NCBI GenBank assembly: GCA_947561395.2
Contig: OX387192.1
Coordinates: 33,253,520 to 33,317,519 of the forward strand
Source: Buxus sempervirens
Lineage: Eukaryota > Streptophyta > Magnoliopsida > Buxales > Buxaceae
DNA: 64,000 nucleotides
Reading direction: 5' to 3'
Shown: positions 11,001 to 23,954 of the stretch, one piece after another
Layout of the letters: each line of letters starts with the position of its first letter
Position numbering within the stretch: the stretch's first letter is position 1
Notes under the pieces: model-generated
Seen by the model: only the letters and a program-made list of their open reading frames with translations
The model's database searches: none
Told to the model about the DNA's origin: nothing
Translations under genes and position numbers: made by a program

Positions 11001-14000
11001 TTAAAGAGTCTGCATCTTGGAGGTCTAGTGGATTAGTGGATACACTTGATTGTTGTTTTGTATCTGTTATTGTTTACTTAATTTGTAGTTGTCAGGACTC
11101 GGGAGATCCTAGAGCCACAGCCTTATTACCTGTATTGATTCTCTTAAACAATATGATGGATTTTATGTTCATTAATCAGACTTCTGAGTATAGTTCTCTC
11201 TCTCTCTCTCTCTCTTTTCTAACATTGAATTTCTATCTGCAGAAAGATACCAAGTTCACTGGATGGGAATATGGTTGGGATGAAGTATTACGTGTTCGAG
11301 CTTATGGCTCATCATATATTACACTTGGAATAAATATCAGGTTTACCTCTCTTCTTGTAAATGGTGATTGGATTTCCTGCTTCTGATTTTCTTGGACTCA
11401 TCATTATTTAATTATTTAAAGAAATTATGAACTATAGACTCCATTTTGTGGATTTCTCAAGCCACATTGAGCGAAGCTGTTATCACTATTGGAAGGACAA
11501 CTTCCTGCTATCAATCTTCTGTTATGGGGTTTTGTTATTCAGTTTTTGTCTCTTGTTTACTGTTACTTTATGAATCGATTAGTTATAACTTGTAAGTAAT
11601 TTGTAGCTACACATTTTGCATATGTAGTAAAATGATGTGCTTAGATTGGTGCCCGTCTCAATTCACCTGCAGAGTCATCAATATTGTTAATTTTTCTTTG
11701 CCTGGTAGATGTTGAATTGATTTTATATACGTACAAAAGTGAAGTGTTTTTAATGATGGGTGTGACCAACTTCTAATAAGGACAATTTATTTAGAATTGT
11801 TATGATTTGACCAAGAGAAAGACCTAAACAACTTGTATGGAGTCAATAAAACAAGACTTCCAAAAACGTAAATTAACTGAAGATATGATTTTTGATAGAA
11901 CGGAATGGAGAGACAGGATTTGTGTTGCTGACACCGCTTTGGTGGAAACTGGCTTTTGATGATGATTTGACCAGACTTATTGAAATTGTATGACCATCCA
12001 ATTGGGTGGAAAGTGATGAACAGGCAATCTCACTATTCCCATATCCTAAAAGAGTATGCAAAGGAAGGAAAAAAAAAGCTTGTCCTTTTATGTACCAAGA
12101 AGAACATCTACAAAGACAATCCTGAAACCTAAACCAAAGATAGTTAAAACTATATTTCTATGTGTTTTTTTTCTCTCTTTATATACACATGACTTGCCAA
12201 ATCAGGAAAGCAGTGTCACATAGTTTGTCCGTTCCATGTGTCTTTTATCAACTTGAAGGGTCATGAGGTTTTGTCAATTCCATTGCTCCTTAAAGAATTT
12301 TCACTTAAATACAGAAATTAAATTACTTTAACCTGTGTACAACCTTCACTGGGCAATATGATCTGTTGCTGTTAATGAATCATGTGGTTTTGGAATAGTA
12401 AGTTTATTTAATGGCATGCTGTTTCCTATACCCTATACTTTTTTTTATTTTTTGTTTTGATTTCATGGATTTAAAGTTTTGACATTTGCTTGTAAACTGC
12501 AGAAATGGACGCTTTCGTCTCCAGTCATCTGGAAATATTCTTGCATTGTCTGCTTTATCAGAATGTGAGGAATCTTTAAATATGGGTAGTAAGAATTCAG
12601 TTGAAGTATTCAAAAGCTTGAGAAGCAAAAGTATTTTGCATTTGTTTGCATCAATTGGCAGGTTTTTGGGCCTCAGGGTAAGCACCCTTTTTTAGTTTCT
12701 TTTTTTCTTTAGCATCATTATCTCATATTCTGTCAAGAAATTTAATTACACTGGATCTTGGTTGTTGCGTTGTGCATCTATTCAATTTTCCTTAACAAGT
12801 TCCACATTCCTCCGCATTGTCCACAAAGTTGTGTAACTTAGGAAAGGGGACTCTTGATTGTAAATATTTCTTATTGAATGGTATTTGTTAGATTCATAAT
12901 ATTTTTAATCTACATCCAAGAAGCCTGGTTGATGTCTTTGAACCCATCATCAATTCCTTTGTGAATTTTTTTTTTGTTGCAAAAAATTTACTTGTGTATG
13001 TGTGTGTGTGATGCTTTTAACACTTTTTCTCAGGCATGATTAATGTGAAGAGATTCGGATACCTTTCACTTACACTATATATGTTAATTTTATAATATAT
13101 ATATTCTTATGAAATTTGGAAGTTTACATAATAGGGTCTCTATTTTGATGGCTTTCATGTGGAAGAATAACTCATGTCAATTAACTTGATATGGTGATCC
13201 TAAAGATTTTATATATCGTTGTCAGAAAAGAAAATGCAGAAAATAACCATGTGAATTGTGAAAGGTCTCATTAATTGGGTTTTTAGTAGGATTTGATGAG
13301 GTTGTTTTTTAAATCTCAAAGAAACTCTAGGTGGGGCTATCAAATGATGATTTTCTACAAATTTTTATATGTTAATATTTTGCGTACTCTGCACTTATGT
13401 TCCATTAATGTTTGATTCTTGCAGGTGTACGAACAAGGTTTAGCTGCTGTGGAGATCCCAAAGAATGTACTGAATGGAGCAGGTTTTTTGCTTATGGGGT
13501 TTCCAGAGTGTGGGGGTTCATATTATCTGTTGATGCAACTTGATAAGGATTTCAAACCACTTTTTAAATTGCTGGAAACACAGCAACATTCATCTGGAAG
13601 ATCACTTTCTGTTGGTGACTTGGACCATGTAGTACGCATCAACAGAATTGACATTGTTCAGATGCAAATGCTAGAAGATGAATTAACTTTGAGCCTTCTT
13701 GACTGGCAGAAGCTACTTTCTTCATTTCCCAATGTCAGCTGTCCTAATCCGTCTTCTGAACATGATCTTCTTTCTGATTTTGGCCTAGAAGCTGCTCCAC
13801 AAAGTTCTCGCAGCCATCAGTCAAGTTTTTCATCTTTGGTTGATGAAGTATTTGAGCTTGAAAAAGGGCTTTCACTACCTCCCTTTTCTGCTTCTCACTT
13901 TGGTTCTGCTTCAACGAATCAAGGGTTGAAAACTGGAATCTCCCCTTCTCGGTGGGAGGGAGGTTTTCAGTTTGCCCATATGAACAATGTTCCAAAAGCT

Positions 14001-17000
14001 TCTACTGGTGCTGCTCAGTTTAATATGTTGTATCCATCAAGCAATTTGAAGGGCTTTCTTCCATCCAACTCTGTCACTTCTCTCTCTTCTAGCCCAGGAA
14101 GGAGCCCAAATGTTCAGAAACTGTCGGCATCAAAATCTGATCAAGACTTGACTTCTCTTAGATCTCCAAGACCAATTGAATCTATTAGTTGTTCGTCAAT
14201 GGATGATGATCATCTGAGATTACTGAATGGATCTTCACATGGAAGTCTTCCATCTCAACTATTATCTCCAGTTGAAGCAGCTGGCTCTCGAGTCATAGCA
14301 GCAAGTGAAAAATCAAATGGGCCCAGAGGTTCACATGCTGGTCCTCTTCATCAGTCCATTAGGGCTACTGGCTCCAGCTCATGGACTACAACCACCGTAT
14401 GTAAGATGCTTGCTCTGAATTTATGATTACCTGGCATTCATATTTTCCATTGGAGATATCTTGTATATATTTATTTGGACAACAGTAATATGGGAAAATA
14501 TTGACTGGAACTATTCAACCTTTTCAGGCCAAGCACCAAGTGGAAATTTTCATGGCTCAAATTATGATGTTGTTACTAAGCATGATAAAAGTTCACGAAA
14601 GCGTTCAATTTCTGATGTATTGAAGCTGATTCCATCACTTCAAGGGGTAGAACCTAATAGTGAATTTTGCAAGAGGAGGAAAATATTAGAATCAGCCCGA
14701 AGCGAACCTCCCGCATCACAGTCACTTGCTTCATCCGAAATTATTCATAAAACTGAAAGATACACTTATGGAAACCTTCTAGCTGAAGCAAATAAAGGAA
14801 ATGCACCTTCAAGCATTTATATTACCACCCTTCTTAATGTGATCAGGCACTGCTCCCTTTGTATCAAGCATGCTCGACTAACTAGCCAGATGGATGCTCT
14901 TGATATTCCATATGTTGAAGAAGTGGGCCTTCGAATCCCTTCTTCAAACTTGTGGTTCCGACTACCATTTGCTAGAGGGGATTCATGGCAACATATTTGC
15001 TTAAGACTTGGAAGACCTGGTAGCATGTATTGGGATGTGAAAATAAATGACCAGCATTTCAGGGAGCTATGGGAACTTCAGAAGGGAGGTACTAACACAC
15101 CATGGGGTTCTGATGTTCGTATTGCTAATACATCTGATATTGATTCTCATATCCGTTATGATCCAGAGGGAGTTGTTTTGAGTTATCGATCTGTTGAGGA
15201 TGATAGTATTAAGAAGCTAGTGGCAGATTTGCAAAGGCTTTCTAATGCTCGATCATTTGCCCTTGGAATGCGGAAACTACTTGGAGTAAGAGCAGATGAG
15301 AAGGTAGAAGAAACTGGTGCAAATATGGAAACTAAACTACCTGTTGGGCCTAAAATTTCTGTTGAAGCTGCTGACAAGACACCAAAACAGATGAGGAGGG
15401 CATTTAGGATTGAAGCAGTTGGTCTTATGAGTCTTTGGTTTTGTTTTGGTCCTGGAGTTGTAGCTCGCTTTGTCGTTGAGTGGGAGTCAGGTAAAGAGGG
15501 CTGTACAATGCATGTGTCTCCTGACCAACTTTGGCCCCACACCAAGGTTTGTGCTTTCTTTCCATTTTTTTGGGATATTGAATTTCAACAGTTTTACATT
15601 TGATTTTCTCAGTCTGAGATGATGGATTGGCCTACTTCCTATCTACATAATCACCTTTTATGTATCCCTGTTGTATCCTACTAAATCTTTCCTTTTTATT
15701 TTTACTCTTTTTTCAACAGTTTTACATTTGATTTGAGCATAGAATTAGAGCTGGTGGGCTTAAGTGGAGGGTTGCTTCTAGGATTTTGTGTGATAAGCGT
15801 GTCCCACTTAAAGTAAAATGTAAGTTGTATAAGATAGCTATTAGATTAGCTATATTGTATGCTGCAAAATGTTGGGTGGCAAAAAATCAACATGTTTAGA
15901 AGATGAGTGCTACTGAGATGAGGATGCTAAGATGGACTTGTGGGAAAATTAAGAAAAATAAAATAAAAAAATGAAGACATTTGAAAGTGGTTGAGCATAG
16001 CATGCATTAAGGATAAAATAGAGGAGAGTGGTTAAGATGGTTTGGTCATGTAAAACAAAGACCTAGAGATGCACCTGTAGGTTGTGAGAGTATGCACATT
16101 AAAGGGCCTAAGTGAGTAAGACCTAAAAGAACATGAATGGAGTCTATAAAACAAGATTTATAAAAACGTAAATTAACTAAAGATACGATTTTAGATAGAG
16201 CAGGATGGAGAGACGAGATTCATGTCGCCGACCCGAATTTGGTGGGACCTTATGATGATGATGATGATGATGAGGATGACTTTCTGTTTTCCATGCAAGT
16301 GAAGTTTAGGCTCGATAATAGCTATACTAATTGACATCGTTTTGTTGCTTGGTGGTGTAGAATAATAGACTATTTATTGAGAAATTTCTTATTATAATTG
16401 TTAATAGTGTTCTTCTGCAATATATAAATATCCTGAAAATGTTTGGAAGTATATCTCAACGAATTTTTTGAAATATTGAAAATATCCTGAGGGATCACTT
16501 TCTTTGATGAGAAACCTGGTTGCTGAAATGATGTGATATTGATACTTATCAAAAATAAATGATGTGATATTGATAGTCATGTAATTATAATGTTATGAGA
16601 TTCTATTTCTGGTTTTATTTGACTCCCTTGGTACTTATTTGTTTTTACACTGATATTCTTTAGTCATGTATATTGCTATTTTCTTCAGTTTTTGGAAGAA
16701 TTCATCAATGGAGCTGAGGTGTCATCCCTTTTGGACTGCATTCACCTGACTGCCGGTCCATTACATGCTCTTGCTGCTGCAACTCGACCTGCACGTGCTG
16801 GTCCTGCTTCTGGGGCTCCTGTTGTAGCATCAGGCCTCTCTTCTATGCCAAAACAGAATGGTTTCGTGCAATCTCAAGGACTGTTGCCAAGCTCTTCAAC
16901 CTCAAATGCTTCTCCAGCTACAACTGCACCTCTAAGCAGTACAGTTGGAAGTAGCAGTGGAAGTCTTCTTGTGAATCAAAACATTCATAGTGCTGCAATG

Positions 17001-19999
17001 TTGTCTGCTGCTGGACGTTGCGGGCCTGGCATTGTTCCTAGCTCACTATTACCTATAGATGTATCTGTTGTACTCCGTGGTCCCTACTGGATACGGATAA
17101 TTTATCGTAAAAATTTTGCAGTTGACATGCGTTGCTTTGCTGGAGATCAGGTCTGGTTACAGCCAGCAACACCACCAAAAGGGGGTCCTTCAGTGGGGGG
17201 ATCATTGCCCTGCCCTCAATTTCGGCCTTTTATTATGGAGCATGTTGCTCAGGAGTTGAATGGTCTAGAGCCTAATTTCACTGGTGGCCAACAGCCAGTT
17301 GGATTAGTAAATTCTAGTAATTCAAACCCGCCATCAGTTCCACAAATTTCAATTGCCAACGGAACTCGAGTTAACCTTATTAATTCCAGTGCAACATCCA
17401 GGTCAACGCCAATATCTGGAAACCAGGTAGCCAGTTTAAGCCGTGTGAGCAATGCTGTTCTGGCATCCTCAAATTTAGCAGCTGTCAGCTCAGGATTGCC
17501 TTTACGCAGAACAACAGGAGCAGGTGTACCTGTTCAGGTAAGAGGAGAACTGAATACAGCCTTTATTGGGCTTGGAGATGATGGAGGGTATGGAGGCGGA
17601 TGGGTTCCCCTTGTTGCTCTTAAAAAGGTTCTACGAGGTATTCTCAAGTACCTTGGAGTACTATGGCTATTTGCACAATTACCTGATCTTTTGAAAGAAA
17701 TCCTTGGATCGATTTTAAAGGAAAATGAAGGTGCACTCTTAAATTTGGACCAGGAACAACCAGCCTTGCGCTTCTTTGTTGGGTAAGACTCGAGCATCTA
17801 GTGTCATATGTTAGTCCTGGTTGCATAAATTACTGTACCTCTTCTCTTCATTCATATCATGGATAAAAAATCCCATTTTCTGCTTCTTGTTCTGTCTGCA
17901 TATTTTACATAAACTTATGTATTTATGATACTCCATGTTAGCATATACATGCAACCAGCACATCATATACAACCAAATCGTAGAGTTGTTTCTACACTGG
18001 CTGTAGGATTCAACAGTTCAATCAAAAATTTATTTTTGTAGAAAGCGAAATGTATTTTTAAGTAAATCAACCAATCACCACAAATGCAGTTGGAATGGTT
18101 GTAGATGTTATGGACTGATACATGCAAATCCTTCAACTGTTTTTGCATTTTTCTATGGACAGAAAATAGGCACCTAGAATTTGAGCTAAAAATTGATTAT
18201 AATATATACAATAAGATACAAGGAAATACTGGAAAGAACCATTACAATTAAATGCTAAAAGGTGGCTTAATTTGCTATTAATTTTTTGATAACTATGAGG
18301 AAATTTTAAGTTCATATTTGTCAAGTAGTCTTTTTCATTGACAAATTGATAATCTAATATATATCAATATGTTTGAAATGTTTTTGGTAACTGTTGAAAA
18401 AATAACCATGATCGTTTTCTTATTAATAGTAAAAATTTTGACTATATGGGGCGAAAGGAATAGAAGGATATTTAAGAACTTGGAGAGAAATTATCACGTG
18501 CTAGACAGAGATGTTTTGTCATTGATGCACAGTTGGTTGATTGGGCAAGGTGCAGGTGCTAACATATCTATCGAGGAATTTTTGTTTTGTAATGATTTCT
18601 ATGAGCTGGGAGGGGGACGTCTTGGGTGACGCAAGAGTTCTCATTGGTTCTATGACCTAATCATTTATGTAGTAGTAAGTAGACTTAAGGGACGGGTACA
18701 CTCTTTGTGTACCCGTGGATGAGGCTTGTATGTTTCTATTTCTATCTTATATAATATATCCATCACTTACTGATCAAAAAATAAAAATTTTGACTATAAA
18801 CTTATAATGAAATTTTGTGAAACAAAACTGGAGCTCTATTTATATAGAGATTAATTCAAGAAGAAATGTTTGGACTTGAAATTCCCTCTGTTTGTGTTGA
18901 AGTTGAATCTACTTATATGCACTTAAATTCATATATGTAGCATCTTCACTAGTTAATCATGTAATTCCATGTTTTAGGGGAGCTCATATTTTGCTTTAGT
19001 GTGGCTACAGCATTGTTCATATTCCAAATAGATTCATAACACAATTTCAACATGCAGCAATCTTTTTCAATGCGATAAGATGCTGAAATATAGCAGAGAC
19101 GCATATCTAATTAAGACATGACCTTTGCTTCTGGTTTTTTCTTTTTTAACCCCCTGATAACTCACACTGATCCCGGTATTTCGGTTCTGACTTGGTATCA
19201 TTTTTTTAGGGGCTATGTCTTTGCTGTAAGTGTCCACAGAGTACAGCTTCTTCTGCAAGTGTTAAGTGTGAAGCGCTTTCACCATCAACAGCAACAACAG
19301 CAGCAGCAAAACCCAGCCAATGCTCAGGAGGAGCTAACACATGCTGAAATATCTGAAATATGTGACTACTTCAGTCGTCGTGTTGCATCAGAGCCCTATG
19401 ATGCTTCTCGAGTTGCATCATTCATTACTCTTCTCACTCTACCTATTTCAGTTCTTAGGGAATTCTTGAAACTTATAGCTTGGAAAAAAGGATTATCACA
19501 GGCGCAGGGTGGGGATGTTGCCACCGCACAGAAACCCCGGATTGAATTATGCCTTGAGAATCACTCTGGGTTGACCATGGACCAGAACCTTGAGAACTCG
19601 TCGACAGCAAAAAGCAATATTCATTATGATCGACCTCATAATTCAGTTGATTTTGCACTCACTGTTGTTCTTGATGCTGCCCACATTCCTTATATCAATG
19701 CTGCCGGTGGTGCTGCTTGGTTGCCCTATTGTGTTTCTGTGAGATTGAGATATTTTTTTGGTGACAATCCTCATGTTTCTTTTATTGGAATGGAAGGGAG
19801 CCATGGAGGCCGAGCTTGTTGGTTGAGATTGAATGATTGGGAGAAGTGTAAACAGAGGGTGGCTAGAACAGTGGAGATGACTGCAAGTTCAGCAATAGAT
19901 CAGGGGAGGCTGAGAGTGGTAGCAGATGGTGTGCAAAGGACTCTTCAGTTATGGCTTCAAGGTGGTGGTGGTGTGGCTGCAAGCTCAGGTGAAACGTGA
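8079..19999 (+). CDS. MED14: Mediator complex subunit 14, 5'-partial (first exon outside window)
   Basis: MED14 (STRUWWELPETER) joins the Mediator head, middle and tail modules and links transcription factors to RNA polymerase II in the nucleus. Exons: 8079-9158, 11243-11340, 12503-12677, 13425-14400, 14528-15546, 16689-17782, 19210-19999. All have GT-AG borders and their phases join without a frameshift, giving about 1,743 residues and stop TGA at 19997. The first exon shown carries the conserved plant MED14 block (PLIQYCQQLASTLSS, PSAIEVLLTGTYQRLP, then ENPFMILYSILHELCIALIM). The middle, from 13700 to 14400, is Ser-rich and probably disordered. The last exon has a glutamine run at about 19290-19313. 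The family begins with roughly 70 further residues ending just before PLIQYC; no such exon is seen from 1 to 8078, so it should lie upstream. The donor at 14401 (GTAAGA) was chosen over a GT at 14397 because only it keeps frame. Family identity is recognised from the sequence and is confident. Confidence 0.95.
9159..11242 (+). other. MED14 intron without recognisable element
   Basis: A 2.1-kb intron with no coding domain. A stretch at about 9980-10075 is rich in GGGCC/GGGCTAG motifs like those at 33020-33140 and may be a decayed non-autonomous transposon. A (CT)n run lies at about 11190-11214, close to the acceptor at 11242. Confidence 0.5.
11740..11970 (+). mobile_element. RTE-type LINE 3'-end fragment in a MED14 intron
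   Basis: The stretch GACCTAAACAAC...GGAGTCAATAAAACAAG, AACGTAAATTAACTGAAGATA and GGAATGGAGAGACAGGAT parallels the clearer RTE copy at 15735-16275 and ends with a short GATGATGAT-like tail (about 11957-11966). It is 5'-truncated and non-coding. Confidence 0.65.
15583..15734 (+). repeat. 24-bp exact direct repeat at an RTE 5' junction
   Basis: The 24 bases beginning TTTCAACAGTTTTACATTTG occur at 15583-15606 and again at 15711-15734. The second copy abuts the 5' truncation point of the RTE LINE at 15735. No matching copy follows the LINE tail, so it is not a standard target duplication. Confidence 0.85.
15735..16275 (+). mobile_element. 5'-truncated RTE-clade LINE in a MED14 intron
   Basis: The reading frame remnant gives GLKWRVASRILCDKRVPLKV, KLYKIAIRLAILYAAKCWVA, then TEMRMLRWTCGKI and LRWFGHVKQRPRDAPV. 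This is the characteristic end of plant RTE reverse transcriptase ORFs. It ends with an (ATG)n tail at 16252-16272, typical of the RTE clade. Stops and frameshifts inactivate it. Confidence 0.85.
16526..16575 (+). mobile_element. Minimal L1 insertion scar: 19-bp direct repeats around 12 bases
   Basis: A perfect 19-bp direct repeat (16526-16544 and 16557-16575; AAATGATGTGATATTGATA) flanks only CTTATCAAAAAT. That spacer matches the extreme 3' end of plant L1s (compare CTGATCAAAAAATA at 18769-18782). It reads as a drastically 5'-truncated L1 insertion with its target duplication, in a MED14 intron. Confidence 0.65.
18447..18781 (+). mobile_element. 5'-truncated L1 LINE with 17-bp target duplication
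   Basis: A 335-bp insert is flanked by exact 17-bp repeats (18430-18446 and 18782-18798). It starts inside the L1 C-terminal region (GERNRRIFKNLERNYHVLDR) and ends with the tail CTGATCAAAAAA. It is in the last MED14 intron, in sense orientation. The intact local frame and exact duplication suggest a fairly recent insertion. Confidence 0.85.
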
Positions 20000-21629
20000 C
20001 TATTTCCTCATTGGCCAGCTTCATGAAATGGACGCTGGGAAAAAAACATGTCGTGCACTCGGATCTTCACAATGAAATGCCTACTTGGGTTGTGCCTTTT
20101 TGATAAAGAGATCCAGTTTAGACTTGAAAGGTCATTTGACATGACCTTGATTGGGTTTAAGTTGCCTAGCACATTTGCCGCACAAGGTACAACAGTGGAG
20201 AAGAATAAGAGAATCGAAATGGATGAATTGGTATTCGTTTCTTCCTGAGAAAACAATTGAGAGGTTGCAAGGAAGGTGAAAAGCGTATCTGGATTTCCTT
20301 TACAGCTGACTAAAATAGCACATTGTATTATAAGACAGTAGAAGCGGTTTTTCCTTTTCTTTTTCTTTTTTTTTTCCTTTTGCCGTTTTGTACAATTAGT
20401 TAGTATCAAAGGCTTTCTTGTACATGTTACACTTGCTGATTGGGCAAATTTTATGTAAAAAGGGGGTGGGAAAAAGCAACATCTGCTGCAGATGTTGGCA
20501 AGCAATTTTGCACTCGTTGCAGAACGTGCGTCATCTAAATCTTGAATGAAGGTCGACTGATGGAAAATTACAAGGTACTCGGCAAAATATGTTTCTTTAG
20601 ATGTTGGGTTGCTTTCTTCTGCCATGTTCTCTGGCACAAAGCTCCTGCAGCCAGCTAGCATTCCAGAAAGACGGGAAACATATGCAAAGGCGGATCTATT
20701 ATATTCCATTTGAAATTAGCTAACAAGACAATGACATTTCACATTGTTAAATAGTTTTTTAACTACAGCATGTAATTCCTGGACTTCCAGCTGAACCGTT
20801 TGGTGTTGCATTTGTTTGAGTAACATCATCGGATCAGTCAACTTGATAACATTGTAAAGTTTGCAACCTTGTCATTGCTTCTCTTGAATTTTCTGATGTT
20901 CAATTCAATAACCAAATGCCAATCACGACTTCTGAGTCGCTCTTGATTTTTCTAGGAATCTTCTACACGTAACAAACATAAAACTCACATGTTGCTGCTG
21001 CTGCTTGGCCATATCAATTGCATTCTGTACTCCTCAGGAGCCCTCATCATTCTTCTTATGTCAAGTTTTAACTTTCAGAGTGCAATCAAGAACTGATCAA
21101 CTCAAATGCATAACTTGAGTTATTATATATATATATAGGATAACAGGTTCATAACCGGCGATTTGGATCCTCATTTGAATCTCATCAATCATCAAATGGA
21201 TCAACCAAAATTTATCCCAATTTGTCCCATCCAAGCAGAGCTCAAAAGATCACCAGATCATTCATGTAACATTCAATGTTGAGTTCAAATCTGCAGTCAC
21301 CCAATATTACTTCAGCAATAATTTGACCTTCCCTAAACCGAAAATGTTGCAAGCACCTGGCTAATACAATTGCACTTACTTAACAAAAGATGCCACAGTT
21401 CCCCGATTCTATATTCTTATCGGTTTCTCCTAGCACTCCGCATAAGAAAACCACAAATTTCTGCAAAATATGGAATCGCTGTTATCACTTGTACCTCATA
21501 ACCTGTAACACCAAAAAAGCTTCCCTTCCAATAAATCTCCTGCTTGCCCATGTGCAGCCATCAGCCCTATGATGGTTGTAACTTTGAATAAGAGTTCTAC
21601 TGCATCTCTCGCAACTCTTTCTCGAATAT
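20000..21629 (+). other. MED14 3' flank and intergenic DNA
   Basis: This holds the MED14 3' UTR (at least the first few hundred bases) and then intergenic sequence. No coding domain is seen. A short (TA)n run lies at about 21122-21138. The poly(A) site could not be placed with confidence. Confidence 0.6.
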
Positions 21630-21637
21630 GTTACTGG

Positions 21638-21939
21638 CAAGGTTTACAGTTTCGGCGTGCCGCCGAAATTTTGGTTTTTATGCCCCAGCGATGCGTTTCG
21701 CTGGGGGAAATCATCAATTTACATCGTTGGCGAAATGGACCGAAATTTCAAACAAAATGGGCGACGTGCCGAACGAAACGGACCGAAACAGGCGAAACGG
21801 ACGAAACAAAGAAAAAAAATGTAAATTTTTTTTAGCGAAACGGAACGACGTGCTGTCGAAATTTCTCCGAAATCCAAAAAAACATACTTTTTTTTTTTTT
21901 TTTTTGCCCATTAAAAATTTTCCGTCACTTAAAACCTTG
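21638..21939. mobile_element. hAT-type MITE, 302 bp
   Basis: Terminal inverted repeats CAAGGTTT / AAACCTTG bound the element and an exact 8-bp target duplication GTTACTGG flanks it (21630-21637 and 21940-21947). An 8-bp duplication and CAAGG-like ends are hallmarks of the hAT superfamily. The interior has many CGAAACGGA / CGAAATTTC motifs and no transposase. Confidence 0.9.
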
Positions 21940-21947
21940 GTTACTGG

Positions 21948-23954
21948 AAGCTCTGTCATCATTGCTCAAGTACGGGTGGCTGCACGGTGTGTACTAAGTC
22001 ATTGCAGTCAAAGCTAAACTTCATGGCCCAACCATGGAGCTTCTTCCATTCCGATGGTTTCAGATCCAAGGTATGAACATAGGTGCACGGAAATCATATC
22101 ATAGATCTGTTCCTTCCAGAAGCTCTTGATAAAAGCTCAATTTGCCCCAAACAGTTTGTATTTAAACCATCTAATCATGATTAAAAATGCATTGCAATCT
22201 GGAATCTTTTAGAAGAGAGGGTAAGCAGACTGTAAACACCTAAAATGAGAGATGGTACAACATCATATAATAGTTGACTGTCAAGAGACTGGCGGCTAAG
22301 TCTTCGCAGATTATTTGATTGGTTTATGTACCCTCGTATCAAAGCAACTTTTGAGCACATTATGGCATTGATCAGGGAAGGAGGCAGTGACCCAGATGCT
22401 CTTTCATTTGAAGCTGTTTTTTTTTTGACAGAAGCTACCACACAGAGCACAGAGAATAGTCTTCACACTTCAACAAGCGACTGAGAGTGTTCCTGAAATT
22501 ATGTATAAAGGAATAGCTAGACTAGAAAACAAAGTCTTATGCCAGAATGAAAAACTGAAAATACTAGTTAAGCTGGGACAATGAGTTTCCATGACAGTCA
22601 CTGCACAAAGCGAAATGGCAGATAAAATACAGATAAATCCCTGAATTCCAACTTCAGTTATCCGTACTCAGTGCAGTGAGAATTCCTACTCCGAATGCCC
22701 ATTAGAAGTGTTCATTTGATGGGTCAACTCTTAGCTACATAGAGGTCATCTCAACTATTTGACTGGAAACTTAGACCAGCAACATAATCTGAGGAAGATT
22801 CCGAAATTGTTTACTCATTTGATAGGAAAAATTAAATGATCTGAATTTTGGGCCATTGCCCATCCAAATGCTACCACATGCAGATGATAGTAAACACAAA
22901 GCATATCAATGATCCTATATATTGGAATTTGCATCATATAAGTAAAGATGATTCAAGGTCATACTTCAAGACCATAAACTGAAGATTATGAAACATGGTT
23001 TCTGCAATGGTACAACGGCCCATCCTTGGATCAGACCATAGAGGCCCTGCATCAAGACATAATGTATTTCAATTTTGGTGGAAGATTTGGGAATTCTCTG
23101 GCAGATAGACTGCCAAGAAAAGGAGCCAGTATGGACATCTACTTTGCAAGTCCTCCAACTCAAGACTGGAAGATGTTAATGGAGAACCCTGACTAGATTT
23201 GGTGCGACTTAAGTTAGAGATTGTGTGCTGTTGTTTTTTGCTTTTTGTGACTGGTGGGTATTCTTTTCACTGATGATGAGTAAATCCTGCAAACAATGTT
23301 ATGAGATGGAATCTGTGATTATGGGAGGACCATTAATCTGCTTCCTTATGACAGATGATAGAGGCTTTGATTAGGGAGGGGGAAGTTTCTGGATAAACTC
23401 AAGATTGGAGCAGATCTATGGAAGGAAAACAAATGATGGGCTGAGGATAAAGTAAAGCTAATGGTTTTGAAAATAGAGATTCTGGCAATGACAGTAATTG
23501 AAGAGAAAACCACCCAAGTGTTCGGGGAGTGAGCTGGCTGAACAAGATAACTCATTACTTTACTTGAGCCAGAATTTGTTTTAAATGATCTCTTTTTCTG
23601 CATTTCTTGAACAGAACAAGAGGTGCATGCTCGAGCTACAGAATGGGATACCAACTTCAACTGCTGATGATTGAAGCCCAGCAAAAAAACAAAACAGAAA
23701 ATGTGATAATAACAACTATTCAATCCATGAACCAAATGAATAAGCTGAAACTTAAGGCCCATTGACCAATGTAGATCCTAGAGTCAAGAATATACAAAAA
23801 AGGTTAACTTAAAAAACAATTAGAGAAGCCTGTCACCAGCTCAAATTAAATCAGCTTCATAGAAAAATCAGAACCAAATAAGAAAGGAAAAAAATAAAAT
23901 AAAAATGATAATCTCACAAACACAAATATCAAGCTTGCAGCATGAATCCAGCAA
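21948..23954. other. Intergenic DNA between convergent MED14 and OSB
   Basis: No coding domain or RNA gene is seen here. Part of it next to 23955 must be the OSB 3' UTR. Small open frames on both strands show no recognisable protein. Confidence 0.55.

Noticed and set aside
20008-20709. 233-codon minus-strand open frame downstream of MED14
   Set aside because: It is antisense to the MED14 3' UTR, low in complexity (Lys run) and resembles no known family; no splice or start context supports it.
21628-22017. 129-codon open frame
   Set aside because: It lies mostly within the hAT MITE, whose ends and target duplication explain the sequence.
23346-23762. 138-codon minus-strand open frame
   Set aside because: It lies downstream of the OSB stop on the same strand, probably in the 3' UTR or intergenic DNA; no family recognised.
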